Source: Cherax quadricarinatus
Taxonomy: Eukaryota; Arthropoda; Malacostraca; Decapoda; Parastacidae
Reading direction: 5' to 3'
Length of the DNA stretch: 64,000 bases
Assembly: GCF_038502225.1 (NCBI RefSeq)
Contig: NC_091341.1
Coordinates: 972,133 to 1,036,132 of the forward strand
Of this stretch, positions 38,706-49,089 are shown one piece after another (the stretch's first letter is position 1; every line of letters begins with the position of its first letter). The notes under the pieces are model-generated. The model worked only from the letters and a program-made list of their open reading frames with translations, made no database searches and was not told where the DNA came from. The position numbers and the translations under genes were made by a program.

Positions 38706-40777
38706 ACACAGGGTTGGACAAGGTTAAGTTAAGGATTCCTAACTTTATTGACAAGCTAAGAGCCGTTACCTACATCATTTGAAAGCATTTTCATTGTTAT
38801 GAAGCATACAAGTCGGGAGCAGGATGAAGTTGGAGCCATCTGTGGGCCAGTATTTTCATTTGATCAGCTGACGTTATCTCATTGACATCATTATGCTGTA
38901 CAAATGTGTTCCAGGCTCTAGTCATCCTGTTGATAAATGGTCTCAGATGAAGTGATGTTCTGGAGAAGGGTATAGAGAGAAATTGCTGTCATCATGACTA
39001 TCTCTGCACGTGGTATAGTTTGTAGTTGCTGCTTTCTGCCCGTCTTTTGGTATAGAAGCTTGCTTCTCGCTGTTCTCGAAGTGGAGCCAAGTGTGGTACT
39101 TCGACAATGTTGGCCTTGTACATAACAGTAAGCCCGCCCACATCCCTCCTGTGTTGAAGGCTCTGCTGAAATGACAGATCTATCCAGGATTGGTCCAGGC
39201 GAGAGATCAGACGTCTTTCTCTGTTCTCTACTCTGTCAAGCAGTCTCATATGAGAGGGGGGGGGGACAGGCAAACCAAGAAAGTGGAGCATACTCAAGGT
39301 GTGAGCATACTTGTCTCAAACAGAATCTTGCAACCCCTGCTGTCAAGCAGATGCGAAATACGTCGAAGTGCTGTAAGCTTCCTGGCTGCCTTGTTTGCAA
39401 GATTTACTACGTGGTTCTTCATGGTCAGTTTGATGTCAAATTTCACCCAAGAATATCAAATTCTTCCCCAGGTACCAACACTCACCCATTCATAATTACT
39501 ACTGCTCCGGCATTGCCATCTTGGTGCCTAGAGACCATCATTTGTGTTTTCTCAGGTGCAAATGTTACCTGCGATCGGTTTCCCCAAGCTGGTATAGCTC
39601 TTAGCTGGTGATTGATGTAACTTAGAGCAGCAGGCATTTCTTCTCATGGATAAGTAAATGCTTGAGTATAGTCGTCTACATATGCATGGAATTCTGGGAT
39701 GAGATGGTCATTGAAGTAGACATTCCATAACAATGGTCCAAGCACACTTCCTTGTAGAATACTTGCCCCAGTAGGATGTCTTGCTGATTCTGTTACATTG
39801 AGAACTACCCTTAGAGATCTACCATGAAGGTAATCACTGAGGAGATATTGCGTAGAGTCTGTAGTTACCAGTGCTTGCAATTTTGCCAAGAGGCCATGGT
39901 GCCACACTCGGTCGAAAGCGCCAGCAATGTCCAGTGCTACCACACAGCTGACTTTGGATTCATCCAGTGACTGGTGCCATTTACTGGTGAGATTTAACAG
40001 CAGATCAGTATCAGAGTACCCTTTCATGAAGCCATATTGATAGTCACAAAGTAAGCGGTAGACAAACAACTGTTATTTGTCTTGAGATTGTTGTCTAAAG
40101 GATCTTGCCAGTGGTTGACAGGAGTGACACTGGTCTGTAGGTGCTGATTTCTGCTCTGCTCTCTTTTTGTGAACAGGGACTACATTTGCTTCTTTCCACA
40201 GAGAATGCCATTTACACTGGACTAGGCAGTGCTGAAAGTTGCGAGTTAGAGGTGCTGCTAGCTGGTCTGCACATCTCGGCAATCTTGGGCTCAGCCTATC
40301 TTTGCCCACAGCCTTGGTCAAGCGATTTAAGAAGCTGCACCTCCTTCTGCCTTATTGTCACCACTGACAGTTTTGACAGTTCTTGTAGCTAGCCAAGGAG
40401 GGTCCCCTGCATTTTGCTAGCAAAGGGTTCGGCAAAGAGGTCCGCTTTCTCTTGACTGTTAGTAGAGGTGGTCCCACCCTGTCGATTTAGAGGTGGAATA
40501 AGTTCATCAGGCAGATAACCTTGTCTGTCCTTGACCAGGGACCACCAGGTTTTGGAGTCCACGCTACCTGATGCTAACTTTCTTTGTGTCCACCTCCCAT
40601 TTAGAGATGGCCCACTTTTGAACTTCACCCATATGTCTACAGGCTTGCCTGTGCAAGTTCCTGTTATAGCTAGTAGGATGTCTCATACCTTCGCCATGCC
40701 TTGTACTTAGCAGTAGCAGCTTCTCTACAACGAAAGCCAAACCATGGCTGATTTTAGGCTTCGTCATATACTATCGT
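38706..40777 (-). mobile_element. LINE-D copy 1: Jockey-like non-LTR retrotransposon, 5'-truncated
   Basis: Minus-strand element whose 3' UTR (38706-38940) includes, on the plus strand, GGGTTGGACAAGGTTAAGTT and CTAACTTTATTGACAAGCTA. Upstream on the minus strand come RT and flanking coding pieces to about 40777. The endonuclease is missing. On the minus strand the 3' end runs into the GA-rich complement of the CT tract. A second copy is at 45399-46555. Confidence 0.85.
38943..40777 (-). pseudogene. LINE-D copy 1 reverse transcriptase remnants
   Basis: Five or more frame segments on the minus strand together cover the RT region. In coding order they are 40767-40564 and 40628-40389 (pre-RT: WTQRKLASGSVDSKTWWSLV), 40321-40073 (KEANVVPVHKKR), 40069-39644 (RT core) and 39297-38998 (thumb and C-terminus). 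The core shows YQYGFMKGYSDTDLL, VVALDIAGAFDRVWHHGLLA (first Asp), ILQGSVLGPLLWNVYFND and HAYVDD. The usual PQGS appears as LQGS. Frameshifts between all segments make it non-functional. AFDRVWH-type motifs suggest the Jockey clade. Confidence 0.85.
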
Positions 40778-40789
40778 CACTCTTATTTA

Positions 40790-40885
40790 CACACAAGATT
40801 TGACAAGGTTAGGTTAAGGATCCATAACTTTATTGATAAGTTAAGGATTCCTAACTTTATTGACAAGCTAAGAGCTGTTTCTCTC
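40790..40885 (-). mobile_element. LINE-D 3'-terminal fragment
   Basis: On the plus strand, AAGATTTGACAAGGTTAGGT and TAAGGATTCCTAACTTTATT, CTAAGAGCTGTTTCTC match the 3' UTR of copies 1 and 2. An internal stretch (ATAACTTTATTGATAAGTTAAGGA type) is duplicated. Same orientation as copy 1. Confidence 0.8.
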
Positions 40886-41713
40886 CTTCTCTCACATTTC
40901 TGCTACTTTGTCATAGGACTCCTACAGGTTTGTTAAAACGAGCTGGTTATTGTTTTTGAAATTACTGCTTCCAAGTGATCAACCGGGCGTGCGCATGTAA
41001 CGAATGTATGAGAGTGAGAAATGTGCTAGATGCTGTGTGTGTGTGAGGGGGGGGATCACACCCCACCATAAAACCTGTGTTATCTTTCTCATCCAGGAGG
41101 GAGGTAGCTTGGAGTGCTCAGTAGTTGTGCGGAGGTGTTCGCAGGTGCGTATGCTCATCTTGTGTGTGTTGAACGCTTTCGAACACAATATCCACCTTGT
41201 TAGTTTCTCTTCCAGTATTTCATAAGTCATGATCATGTCTAGTTTTCCATCGTCTCTAAGCTCGTTTTTTTTTCAGTCTCCTTGTAATTAGTCTCTGCTC
41301 GGGAGCATAGAAGTTTCACCGGTCACCATGGCTGTTTTATGTATTTTAGGTACTTCTTGAGAAAACGAATCAAGGGCACTAACACCACGATGTGTCTCAG
41401 TGTATATATACACACCAAGATTCACTTTAATTCATATTTTAAGGATTAAAGTATCCTTTACTTGTGGCATAAAGGTGAAGTATATTTGCTCTCGGCTCGG
41501 TTTGTGTCATTAGTTTATGAAGCAGGTCAGGTGGGGCACACTGTATAGCACCTTCTATCAGTCGAAGATGTTCGTCATGCCGCCTGAGTGGCTACTTTAT
41601 TGTGCACCCTATGCTCATCTTGTGAGCAGTAGCGCAATTATTACAGAGGTTACAGTGGGTCTTCATCAGACCCCACTAGGCATAATTACATCACGAAAAT
41701 ATATATTAAAGCA

Positions 41714-41714
<1 letters not shown>
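40886..41714. other. No recognised feature
   Basis: About 830 bp. A motif related to 31010 (TTTAATTCATATTTTAAGGA) is at about 41426. The two opposing open frames at 40979-41236 have no motif. Confidence 0.4.

Positions 41715-41766
<52 letters not shown>
41715..41766. repeat. (TA)n microsatellite
   Basis: About 26 units. It abuts the 3' side of the LINE-F remnant. Confidence 0.97.
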
Positions 41767-41769
<3 letters not shown>

Positions 41770-41770
<1 letters not shown>

Positions 41771-42520
41771 TTACATTTTCGTCATATAGCTAATGAACAA
41801 GTACAATATGCAGGTACAATCTCAGACATTTAAGTAGCTTAATACCATTAAAACACTTATCATTACTGGGTTGCATTCTCTTCTAAAATCTGTTCAGTAA
41901 CCTAGCCGACGCAAAATGTGAATACAGTCTCAAGATTTTAGATACCATTAACAGTGGAATAGTTTGCAATATTCTCTAGGGTTTGCATGGCGGTGTATCT
42001 GAAAGGTTGATTATTTGGACAATTTAAGAAAAGTGTGTTCTAGTGTATGGCCCTGTCTTTGTCCACACTGAATTTGATGCCGTTGGCATCTCGATACAAA
42101 CCATACTGCCAGAGATACTTATAGCCTATCCTTAGTCTAGCATTAATATCTTGCAGTCTGTTTGCCCTGGTTACTTCATTAAATATGCTTAAATTGACAC
42201 ATTTCATAATGATGGACAATTTATCTCCTAGTTCCTATTTGTAGTGTTCGGCTGTCCTCAAACTCGTTTTTTAGTTGTTTCCTAACAATATTTTTTAAAT
42301 TTCTCTTTAAGAAACCAAAATTATATTCAACAGTCACTTTATTCAATGCTTGCTGACTAAGTTATCAGCTTTATCATGCTCCTCGATGCTTATGTGAGAG
42401 GAACTCGACAAAAAATAAACTATAATCCCTTTATTTTGTGTGTATCTGTGACTAGCTTCATACACAGGTTTGAGAGTATTCAGTGCAGACTACCCATCCC
42501 TCCCTCTCGTACCTAATTTT
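41770..42520 (-). pseudogene. LINE-F: old RNase H-bearing LINE, C-terminal remnant
   Basis: Read on the minus strand with frame changes, the region gives LNTLKPVYEASHRYTQNKGI and FVEFLSHKH (an RNase H end, where WVPSH is expected), then LNKVTVEYNFGFLKRNLKN, and then ARLRIGYKYLWQYGLYRD and FLNCPNNQPFRY, the Arg-Leu-Arg-x-Gly and terminal Cys pattern seen after RNase H in I-type LINEs (compare RLRIGHTRLTHGYLM in LINE-A). Several stops are present. Boundaries are approximate and the 5' part is absent. Confidence 0.55.
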
Positions 42521-42524
42521 CTTA

Positions 42525-43355
42525 AGCCTTTTTGTAAAATTACAGTATATTCATGATGTATGTTTACTTATGCTAAGCTCATACTTGTATTCGCGATGAA
42601 GTTTCTTCAGATTTGATTCCAATTTCTTTTTCATTTCTAACATTTCATTTTCATGATTTACATGTCTGGTATACTGGCCTAAGTAAAGGAATAGATTTTC
42701 AGTGTGGTGTGCGCACTGCTAGGGGCACTCTTAATAGGTTTTAGGGGGTGTGGCGGCCGTCTTCCACATCACCTTACAAAATGTATGAAATATATACAGG
42801 CGGTGAGCTACAAGCGAATTTCAGCTATTAGTCAGACCCTGAAATTTTTTTTTAACCCGCTGAAACTTTTGGACAGGGCCCTAAGAGTAATATAAAAACA
42901 TGAAAAATCCCCGAAAGTTAACATTGTGCTAAGCAGGAATTCAGGATGATGTCCAACATGACTAATGCTCTTAATTCTCTTCAGATCTTTACATTTAGAC
43001 ATAATTTAAATGCAGTGAAAGTCTCTAAACTTGTGTTTTCAGACACAAGCAGTCTAGTGAAAAAAATAGAAATATCACGTCATACTAATGTACATGTAAT
43101 TTATACTACATGTGCACCATATATGTTATGTATTGTTGTAATAATGTACTATACATAGTAGGCTAATAGACATCAACACCCAGGGAAGTAATACCGTCCT
43201 ACCAAACGAGTATGAAACTGAAACCTGTAATTGTTTCGCACATTGGCAGGATTGGTGGTGCCTTCTTTGTCTCATAAACATGCAAGATGACAAGTGCAAC
43301 TTGCTGCTTCTACTTGCATCTAGTTCATACCTCTCATGCAGTTACGAATGTACAT
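42525..43355. other. No recognised feature
   Basis: About 830 bp with no motif I can support. Confidence 0.4.
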
Positions 43356-43359
43356 GTGT

Positions 43360-45115
43360 ACTTACTTGGGGAAGAGAAGAATGAAGAAGCGAAACAGAGT
43401 TTGAGAGGTTGAACGAGTGTTTAGGGAGTTTTGAACCAAGTGAGAAAATAGTTGTTGTGGGGAACTTAAATGCTTAAGTTTGGAGTGCCAGGTGTAAATA
43501 ATAATAGGGGGGGGCTTCTAATTGAACTATGTATAGAAAGAGGGTTGGTAATAGGTAACACGTACTTTAAGAAAAAAAAGGATAAATGTGTATATATACA
43601 AGATACAGTATAAGGCTTGTTGTTAGCAGTTTGTTGGACTAATTATAAGTAGATAAAAGACTGATGGATAAACTTCTGGATGTATATGCTTTAGAGGGGG
43701 CGAAAAAATGTATCAGATCAGTGGTAATTATAGTGAGACTAAGAGGTGGATGGAGTACATGGAGAAAGATTATAAAGGAGGAGACAGGGTAAAGTACATG
43801 CAGCTGTTGGGAGAAAGGTGGGCTAGAAAAAGTTTCGATCTAAGTATAGGTTTGTGTATGGTAGAGTTGTAAGTGAAAGAATTATGGGTAAAACAGAGTT
43901 CGAATGCAGAGGAACAAGGTTTTAGGAAGGGTGGATAGGGGAGTTAGAAAAGGAATATGATAGGGTGGATAAAAGAATAATGTGATAGATGTTGCAAATG
44001 TATAGAATAGATGGAAGATTACTTAAAGCAGAAAAAAAAAACTTATGTGAATAGTGAGGCGCTGGTTAGGGTATGTAGGAGAGAGGGAAATTATTTTCCA
44101 GTAAAAGTAGGCCTTAGGGATCTGTAATGCAAGCACAGTTGTTAAACATATTTATAAATGGAGTTACAACAGAAATGAACGTTAGGGAGTTATGAAAAGT
44201 ATGGGATTGAAAGATAGTGAATATGGTATTGAGTGGCAGTTGTCACAGTTGATTGTTTGCCAATGACAAGGTTCTCTTGGGAGATTCGGAGAAGTCGCAA
44301 AGGTTGGTAAAAAAAATTGAAAAGGTATGAAAAAGAAGGAAAGAGCAAGGTGATATTAGAATGTTGGGAAGGAGTATGGAGGAAGTAAATTTATTAAAGA
44401 TATTTGGTAGTGGACTTGTCAGTGGATGGTTCTATACGAGATACAGTGAACCATAGAACTGGGGAAGATAAAAAAAGGATGGATGGTACATTGAGGCATC
44501 TGTGAAAGGGAAAATAGGGAATGTACCAGAGTATAGTGGTACCAACATTGTTTTATGGATGGGAAGCATGGGTTTTGAATGATGTAGCGAGGAGGTTGTA
44601 GGAGGCAAAGAAGTCGTGTTTGAAGGCAATACGTGGTGTGAACGTAATGCAGAGAATTCGGAGTTTGGAGATTATGAGGATGTGTGGAGTTATTACAAGT
44701 ATTATTCAGAGGGCTGAGGAGGGGTTGTTGTGATTGAGACATTTAGAAAGGATGAAGAAAATTAGAATGATTAGGAGGGCGTATAAATTTGGGATGGACA
44801 AAGGAAGGGAGGAAAGGAAGTTTTGAATGGCTTGGACATGCAACAGACTTATGTGAAGGTTTTAGGAGAGAGTGGAGACTTTTTTTTTTTTATGATTTGA
44901 CGTGCTGTTGGAACATGAACAGGGTAACGTATATGAAGAGGGGAAACTGGCTACCTGGACTTGAGTCCTGGAGGTGGGAAGAACAATGCCTGCACTCTGA
45001 AGGATGGGTGGGGATGTTAGGGTTTGGAGATGTATCTGGACTATTATGTGGGCGCCTTTCTGGCAAGACAGCGATCGAGTGAGTGACAGTGGTGTTTTCA
45101 TTACTGAAAATATTT
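43360..45115 (+). pseudogene. RTE-like LINE, third copy, heavily decayed
   Basis: Weak endonuclease traces at 43380-43520 (the GDLNA position reads GNLNA with frame breaks) are followed by many RT traces: GCAGAGGAACAAGGTTTTAG (EQGF block, 43907), an LEKEYDRVD-like block (43950), TGTAGGAGAGAGGGAAATTA (44086), CAATGACAAGGTTCTC where FADD would be (44264), ACATTGTTTTATGGATGGGA (LLYG block, 44545) and the 3' region CTTGAGTCCTGGAGGTGGGA (44961), which matches 16048 and 17030. Stops and indels are frequent. It is longer than the other two copies at its 5' side and clearly the oldest. Confidence 0.75.
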
Positions 45116-45164
45116 TAGACTTGGGAAAATGTGTATTATGTTTAGATTTAGAAAATCAGTCTCA

Positions 45165-45258
45165 ACCTGGTTGATCAGACCCTGATCCACCACGAGGCCA
45201 GGTCTCAGACCGAGCCGCGGGGGCGTTGACCTCCTAAACCCTCTCCAGTTATACTCTC
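45165..45258 (+). mobile_element. LINE-B 3'-terminal fragment
   Basis: CAACCTGGTTGATCAGACCC, TGATCCACCACGAGGCCAGG and GAGCCGCGGGGGCGTTGACC match 34686-34755. The coding part is absent. Confidence 0.85.
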
Positions 45259-45261
45259 CTA

Positions 45262-45328
45262 TTTTCTCTGTCTGTCTCTCTCTCTCTCTGTCTCTCTCTG
45301 TCTCTCTCTGTCTCTCTGTCTCTCTCTG

Positions 45329-45398
<70 letters not shown>
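45262..45398. repeat. (CT)n / (CTCTCTGT)n microsatellite
   Basis: About 137 bp, regular CT at the right end. It abuts the 3' side of LINE-D copy 2. Confidence 0.96.
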
Positions 45399-45400
<2 letters not shown>

Positions 45401-46555
45401 CAGGGTTTGACAAGGTTAGGTTAAGGATTCCTCACGTTATTGACAAGTTAAGGATTCTCTCTGCTAAGAGCTGTTACCTACATCAGCTCATTTGAAAGCA
45501 CTTTCATTGTTATGAAACATACAGGTAGGGAACAGGATGAAATAGGAGCCATCTGTTAGCCAGCATTTTCATTTGATCAACTATCTCGTTGATATTCTGC
45601 TGTACGAACATGTTTCAAACTCGTCATCCTGTCGATAAATGATCTCAGATGAAGTGATGTTCTGGAGAAGGGTACAGCCAGAGTGAAGTTGCTGCTTTCT
45701 GCCCATCTTGTTTTATAGAAGCTTGCTCCTCGCTGTCCTCTTAAGTGGAGCCAAGTGTGGTACTTTGACGATGTTGACCGTGTACATAACAGTAAGCCCC
45801 CTTTCCCTACATCCCTCATGTGTTGAAAGCTCTGCTGAAATAGACAGATCTCTCCAGGATGGGTCCAGTCGCAAATGAGATGGAGGGGCAGGCAAGCCAA
45901 GAAAGTGGAGCATACTCAAGGTGTGAGCGTACTTGTGCCTCATACAGAATCTTGCAGCCCCTGCTGTCGAGCAAATGCGAGATACGTCGAAGTACTGTAA
46001 GCTTCCTGGCTGCCTTGTTTGCAAGATTTACAGCGTGGTTCTTCATGGTCAGATTTCACCCCAGTGATATCAACTTCTTTCTCAGGCAACAACATTCCCC
46101 CATTCATAATAACTACTGCTCCGGCATTACCATCATGATGCATAGACCATTTTTGTTTTCTCAGGTGAAAATGTTACCCGTTATTGGTTTCCCCAGGCTG
46201 ATATAGCTCTTAGCTGGTGATTGACGTAGCTTAGAGCATGGATAAGTAAATGTCAGAGTACAGTCGTCTGCATATGCATGGGATTCTGGGATGAGATGGT
46301 CATTGAAGTAGACATTCCATAACGATGGTCCCAGCACACTTCCCTGTGGAATACTTGCCCCAGTAGGACGTCTTACTGATTCTGTTCCATTGAGAACTAC
46401 CCTTGGGGATCTATCATGAAGGTAATCACTGAGGAGACATAGTGTAGAGCCTGCAATTCCTAGTGCTTGCAGTTTTGCCAAGAGACCCTGGTGCCACACT
46501 CGGTCGAAAGCACCAGCAATGTCCAGCGCTACCACACAGCTGACTTAGGATTCAT
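45399..46555 (-). mobile_element. LINE-D copy 2, 5'-truncated, CT repeats on both sides
   Basis: The 3' UTR on the plus strand begins CCACAGGGTTTGACAAGGTT. Coding remnants run leftwards from 46555. The 5' truncation point, ATTCATGCAGTCTCCCATC on the plus strand, leads within a few bases into a (CT)n tract at 46564. Both flanks are therefore the same simple repeat, suggesting insertion into a (GA)n/(CT)n array. Confidence 0.83.
45577..46540 (-). pseudogene. LINE-D copy 2 reverse transcriptase remnant
   Basis: Minus-strand frames at 46535-46161, 46143-45940 and 46046-45713 cover the RT palm and thumb. Motifs are MVALDIAGAFDRVWHQGLLA (first Asp), GASIPQGSVLGPSLWNVYFN, and HAYADDCTLTF with YADD, where copy 1 has YVDD. 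They continue with NLANKAARKLTVLRRISHLL and EAQVRSHLEYAPLSWL. This copy keeps the canonical PQGS that copy 1 has changed. Frameshifts separate the segments. The start of the RT and the endonuclease are missing. Confidence 0.83.
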
Positions 46556-46559
46556 GCAG

Positions 46560-46563
46560 TCTC

Positions 46564-46602
<39 letters not shown>

Positions 46603-46814
46603 GCTTATGTTTCTCTCTCCTGTGTTTCTCTCTCCTGTGTTTCTCTCTCCTGTGTTTCTCTCTCCTGTGTTTCTCTCTCGTATCTTCTCTCTCTCGTATC
46701 TTCTCTCTCTCGTATCTTCTCTCTCTCGTATCTTCTCTCTCTCGTATCTTCTCTCTCTCGTATCTTTTCTCTCCTGTCTTCTTTCTCCATGTTTCTCAGA
46801 TTTTCTATCTCCTA

Positions 46815-46857
<43 letters not shown>

Positions 46858-46953
46858 TTTTCTCTATCTTCTCTCTCCTATCTCTCTTATCTTTCTCTTC
46901 TCTCTCCTATCTTCTCTCCCCTGTCTTTCTCTCTTTCCTATCTCTCTCTATCT
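46560..46953. repeat. CT-rich array with 15-17-bp units
   Basis: (CT)n is followed by five units of CTCTCTCCTGTGTTT type, about six of CTCTCTCTCGTATCTT type, and irregular CT-rich sequence. The open frames are compositional. Confidence 0.93.
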
Positions 46954-46954
46954 A

Positions 46955-47010
<56 letters not shown>
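46954..47010. repeat. (TA)n microsatellite
   Basis: About 28 units, followed by (GT)n. Confidence 0.97.
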
Positions 47011-47012
<2 letters not shown>

Positions 47013-47112
47013 GTGTGTGTGTGTGTGTACTCGCCTAGTTGTGGCTGCAGGGGTCGAGTTGTAGCTCCTGGCCCCATGTGTGTGAGCGCATGTGCTCGTG
47101 TGTGTGTGACCC
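47011..47112 (-). mobile_element. LINE-C terminal fragment between GT/AC repeats
   Basis: On the plus strand (GT)n, ACTCGCCTAGTTGTGGCTGC, AGGGGTCGAGTTGTAGCTCC and TGGCCCC are followed by TGTGTGTGAG-type repeat. On the minus strand this is the last 55 bp or so of LINE-C with AC-type sequence on both sides. Confidence 0.85.
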
Positions 47113-47279
47113 AACAATTAATATTCGCACCGATAACTCAATACAGTTGTGACCAGGTGTGGACGTGTGAATTGCTCATTACTTTATAATTTGTTTATGA
47201 TTGTAACCATGTATAAACGTAAATAAGTAAGTAAATTTACTTACATGATTCATTACCTTTGTAACTTGACTTAATTACT

Positions 47280-47535
47280 AATAACCTTTGTACCTTGTTC
47301 AGCTATCAAAACTTTGGGCCCAGTCCCTGGACCCATTATGTACGTCTGTAATCTGTAAATACCTTTGTTACTTGTCATGATTGTGACCAGATCTACCTGG
47401 AGTTCATTCCCCTTGTAACTTGCGCAGCTATCAAAACTTTGGGGGTCAATCCCTGGACCCAATGTGTGCCTCTGTAATCTTTTGACTACCGCCCAAAGGA
47501 TGGGTATGGCGTACATGATAGATATTAAACTAAAC
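47280..47535 (+). mobile_element. Doubled 3' UTR block of an unidentified LINE
   Basis: AGCTATCAAAACTTTGGG, CAATCCCTGGACCCA-type and CTCTGTAATCTTTTG-type blocks occur at about 47301-47355 and again at 47429-47484, roughly 128 bp apart. The second copy ends in GATAGATATTAAACTAAACA, which resembles a retroposon tail. Coding sequence is absent. Confidence 0.6.
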
Positions 47536-47539
47536 AGTC

Positions 47540-47568
47540 TTGTCTCTCCTATCTTTCTTTCTCTCCTT

Positions 47569-47609
<41 letters not shown>

Positions 47610-47755
47610 TTCTCTCCTTTCTCTCTCTTTCTCTCCTTTCTCTCTCTCTCTCCTTTCTCTCTCTCTCTTTCTTTCTCTCTCTCTCTCTCTCTTTCTTTCT
47701 CTCTCTCTCTCTCCTATCTTTCTTTTTCTCTCCTATCTTTCATATCTTTCTCTTC
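47540..47755. repeat. CT/CTTT-rich microsatellite
   Basis: Irregular (CT)n with TTTCTTT interruptions. No gene. Confidence 0.95.
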
Positions 47756-47761
47756 CGCACA

Positions 47762-47822
47762 TGTACGGGGCCAGGAGCTGTGTGTCGACCCCTGCAACCA
47801 CAAATAGGCGAGTACACACACA
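47762..47822 (+). mobile_element. LINE-C terminal fragment
   Basis: ACGGGGCCAGGAGCTGTGTG, TCGACCCCTGCAACCACAAA and TAGGCGAGTACACACACAGA, the terminal block of LINE-C with only a few AC units. Confidence 0.85.
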
Positions 47823-48111
47823 GAGTTTCAAGAGTAGATTTAAGGTTCCAAGAGGCCACACATCACTGATGCCGATCATTGGCGCAAAGTCCAGGAGGCG
47901 TTGACAGGTGTCTCGATCCTCGCAAGCTCATCGCGGCGTGTACAACTTCGCTAGTATACACGTATGTGAATGTGATATTGGAGATGTACTAAGGAAACAA
48001 GCTGATCCTGGGGAGTGCCACTAGTTGGAGAACCACTAGCAATTCAGCATAGTGTAATAGTGGCTCACTCAGGTCTTAGACGCTAATGTAATAAGAAAGG
48101 TTATAATTATA

Positions 48112-48300
48112 ACCTTCATTTTTAAAGGGGTGGACCGGTGAGTAAGTGGAAGGCCTCTCGGTTAGATAACCAAAAGCTCAAGCGATGGGTCATTATGTGA
48201 CTAAACCATACCACGGGCGGGGATAGAACCCGTGATCTGAGAGTCTTCAAAACTCTAGACCGTCGCGTTAGCCACTGGACCAGCTAGCCACAATGGCTGA
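48112..48300 (-). mobile_element. SINE-T: tRNA-derived SINE, nearly complete
   Basis: On the minus strand, GCTAGCTGGTCCAGTGGCTA contains an exact box A (TGGTCCAGTGG), and ACGGGTTCTATCCCCGCCCG contains a box B with a stem around it (GGTTCTATCCC). The spacing fits a tRNA head. A body of about 100 bp follows and ends in GGTTATAATTATAACC, a perfect palindrome. A headless relative is at 22262-22372. Box B differs from consensus at two positions, so it may be weak. Confidence 0.85.
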
Positions 48301-48615
48301 GACCCGCGTCAGGAGAGTTGACCTGTTTCTTGGACGCCTCTTTCCTGTACCTGTGGTTATGGTAGTACAAACACACTTGCAGTAGAGAACGCCTTTATTT
48401 GGACAAAGTTTTGCTCACAGGTTGGCTTTTTAAAGTCTGTGAGTGAAACTTTGCCCAAGTAAAGATTTGTTATGATGTACGTGTCTATGTATTACCCAAC
48501 ATTTGTGCATCGTTTGCTTTCAAACCATCAGTGGTGCTAACCAGACAGACATCACAGCTTTATGTTCACCTTTTTGAGACTTTAGCACCGCTCCACATAT
48601 TACGAAGCTCCCTAT

Positions 48616-48768
48616 GTCCTTCAAGGAGGGGCTGCCGCCTTGATGCTGGTGAAAGGCTCTTGATTTAAGGAATTGGAAACATTTTCTCCTATGTATCAAA
48701 CCTCATTATCCTTCGTTGCCCAGACGCTGTATCATCCATACGACTTTAGCACCTCCATATTAATAATA
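48616..48768 (+). mobile_element. SINE-A copy
   Basis: CCTTCAAGGAGGGGCTGCCG, CCTTGATGCTGGTGAAAGGC, TCTTGATTTAAGGAATTGGA, GACGCTGTATCATCC and TTTAGCACCTCC, ending TTAATAATAATT. The TTCAAGGAGGGGCT start is closer to the LINE-A monomer than other copies are. Confidence 0.85.
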
Positions 48769-49089
48769 ATTCCTAGTGTTACTTTCACTGCCTTCATAAC
48801 CTCGGACATTTGCCGTTTTCCCTCATGAAAATCTGTCATTCTGTCCAATGCACTGCTTGCAAAACCTCTTTTCTAACCTCTCCTCCCCATTGAGTCACCT
48901 GAAAGTGGTTGTAATGGTTGAGTGGTTTGTTCCTAGTGGCAGGGGGCCCCCTCCTCTCTGGGAGGGGTGCCTGACTAGGAGCCAGACGTCTTTTTCAGCG
49001 TTATTGTTAGGATTATTTCCCCTTCCGTCTAATTTTGTCGACAGCTTATGACACGGAATTACGGATATAGATTGAGGAATGTGAAAAAT

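Noticed and set aside
37872..38782. Three overlapping frames of 278-301 residues rich in Leu, Pro and Ser
   Set aside because: They are the three phases of a polypyrimidine tract, which contains no stop codons. There is no domain and no start context.
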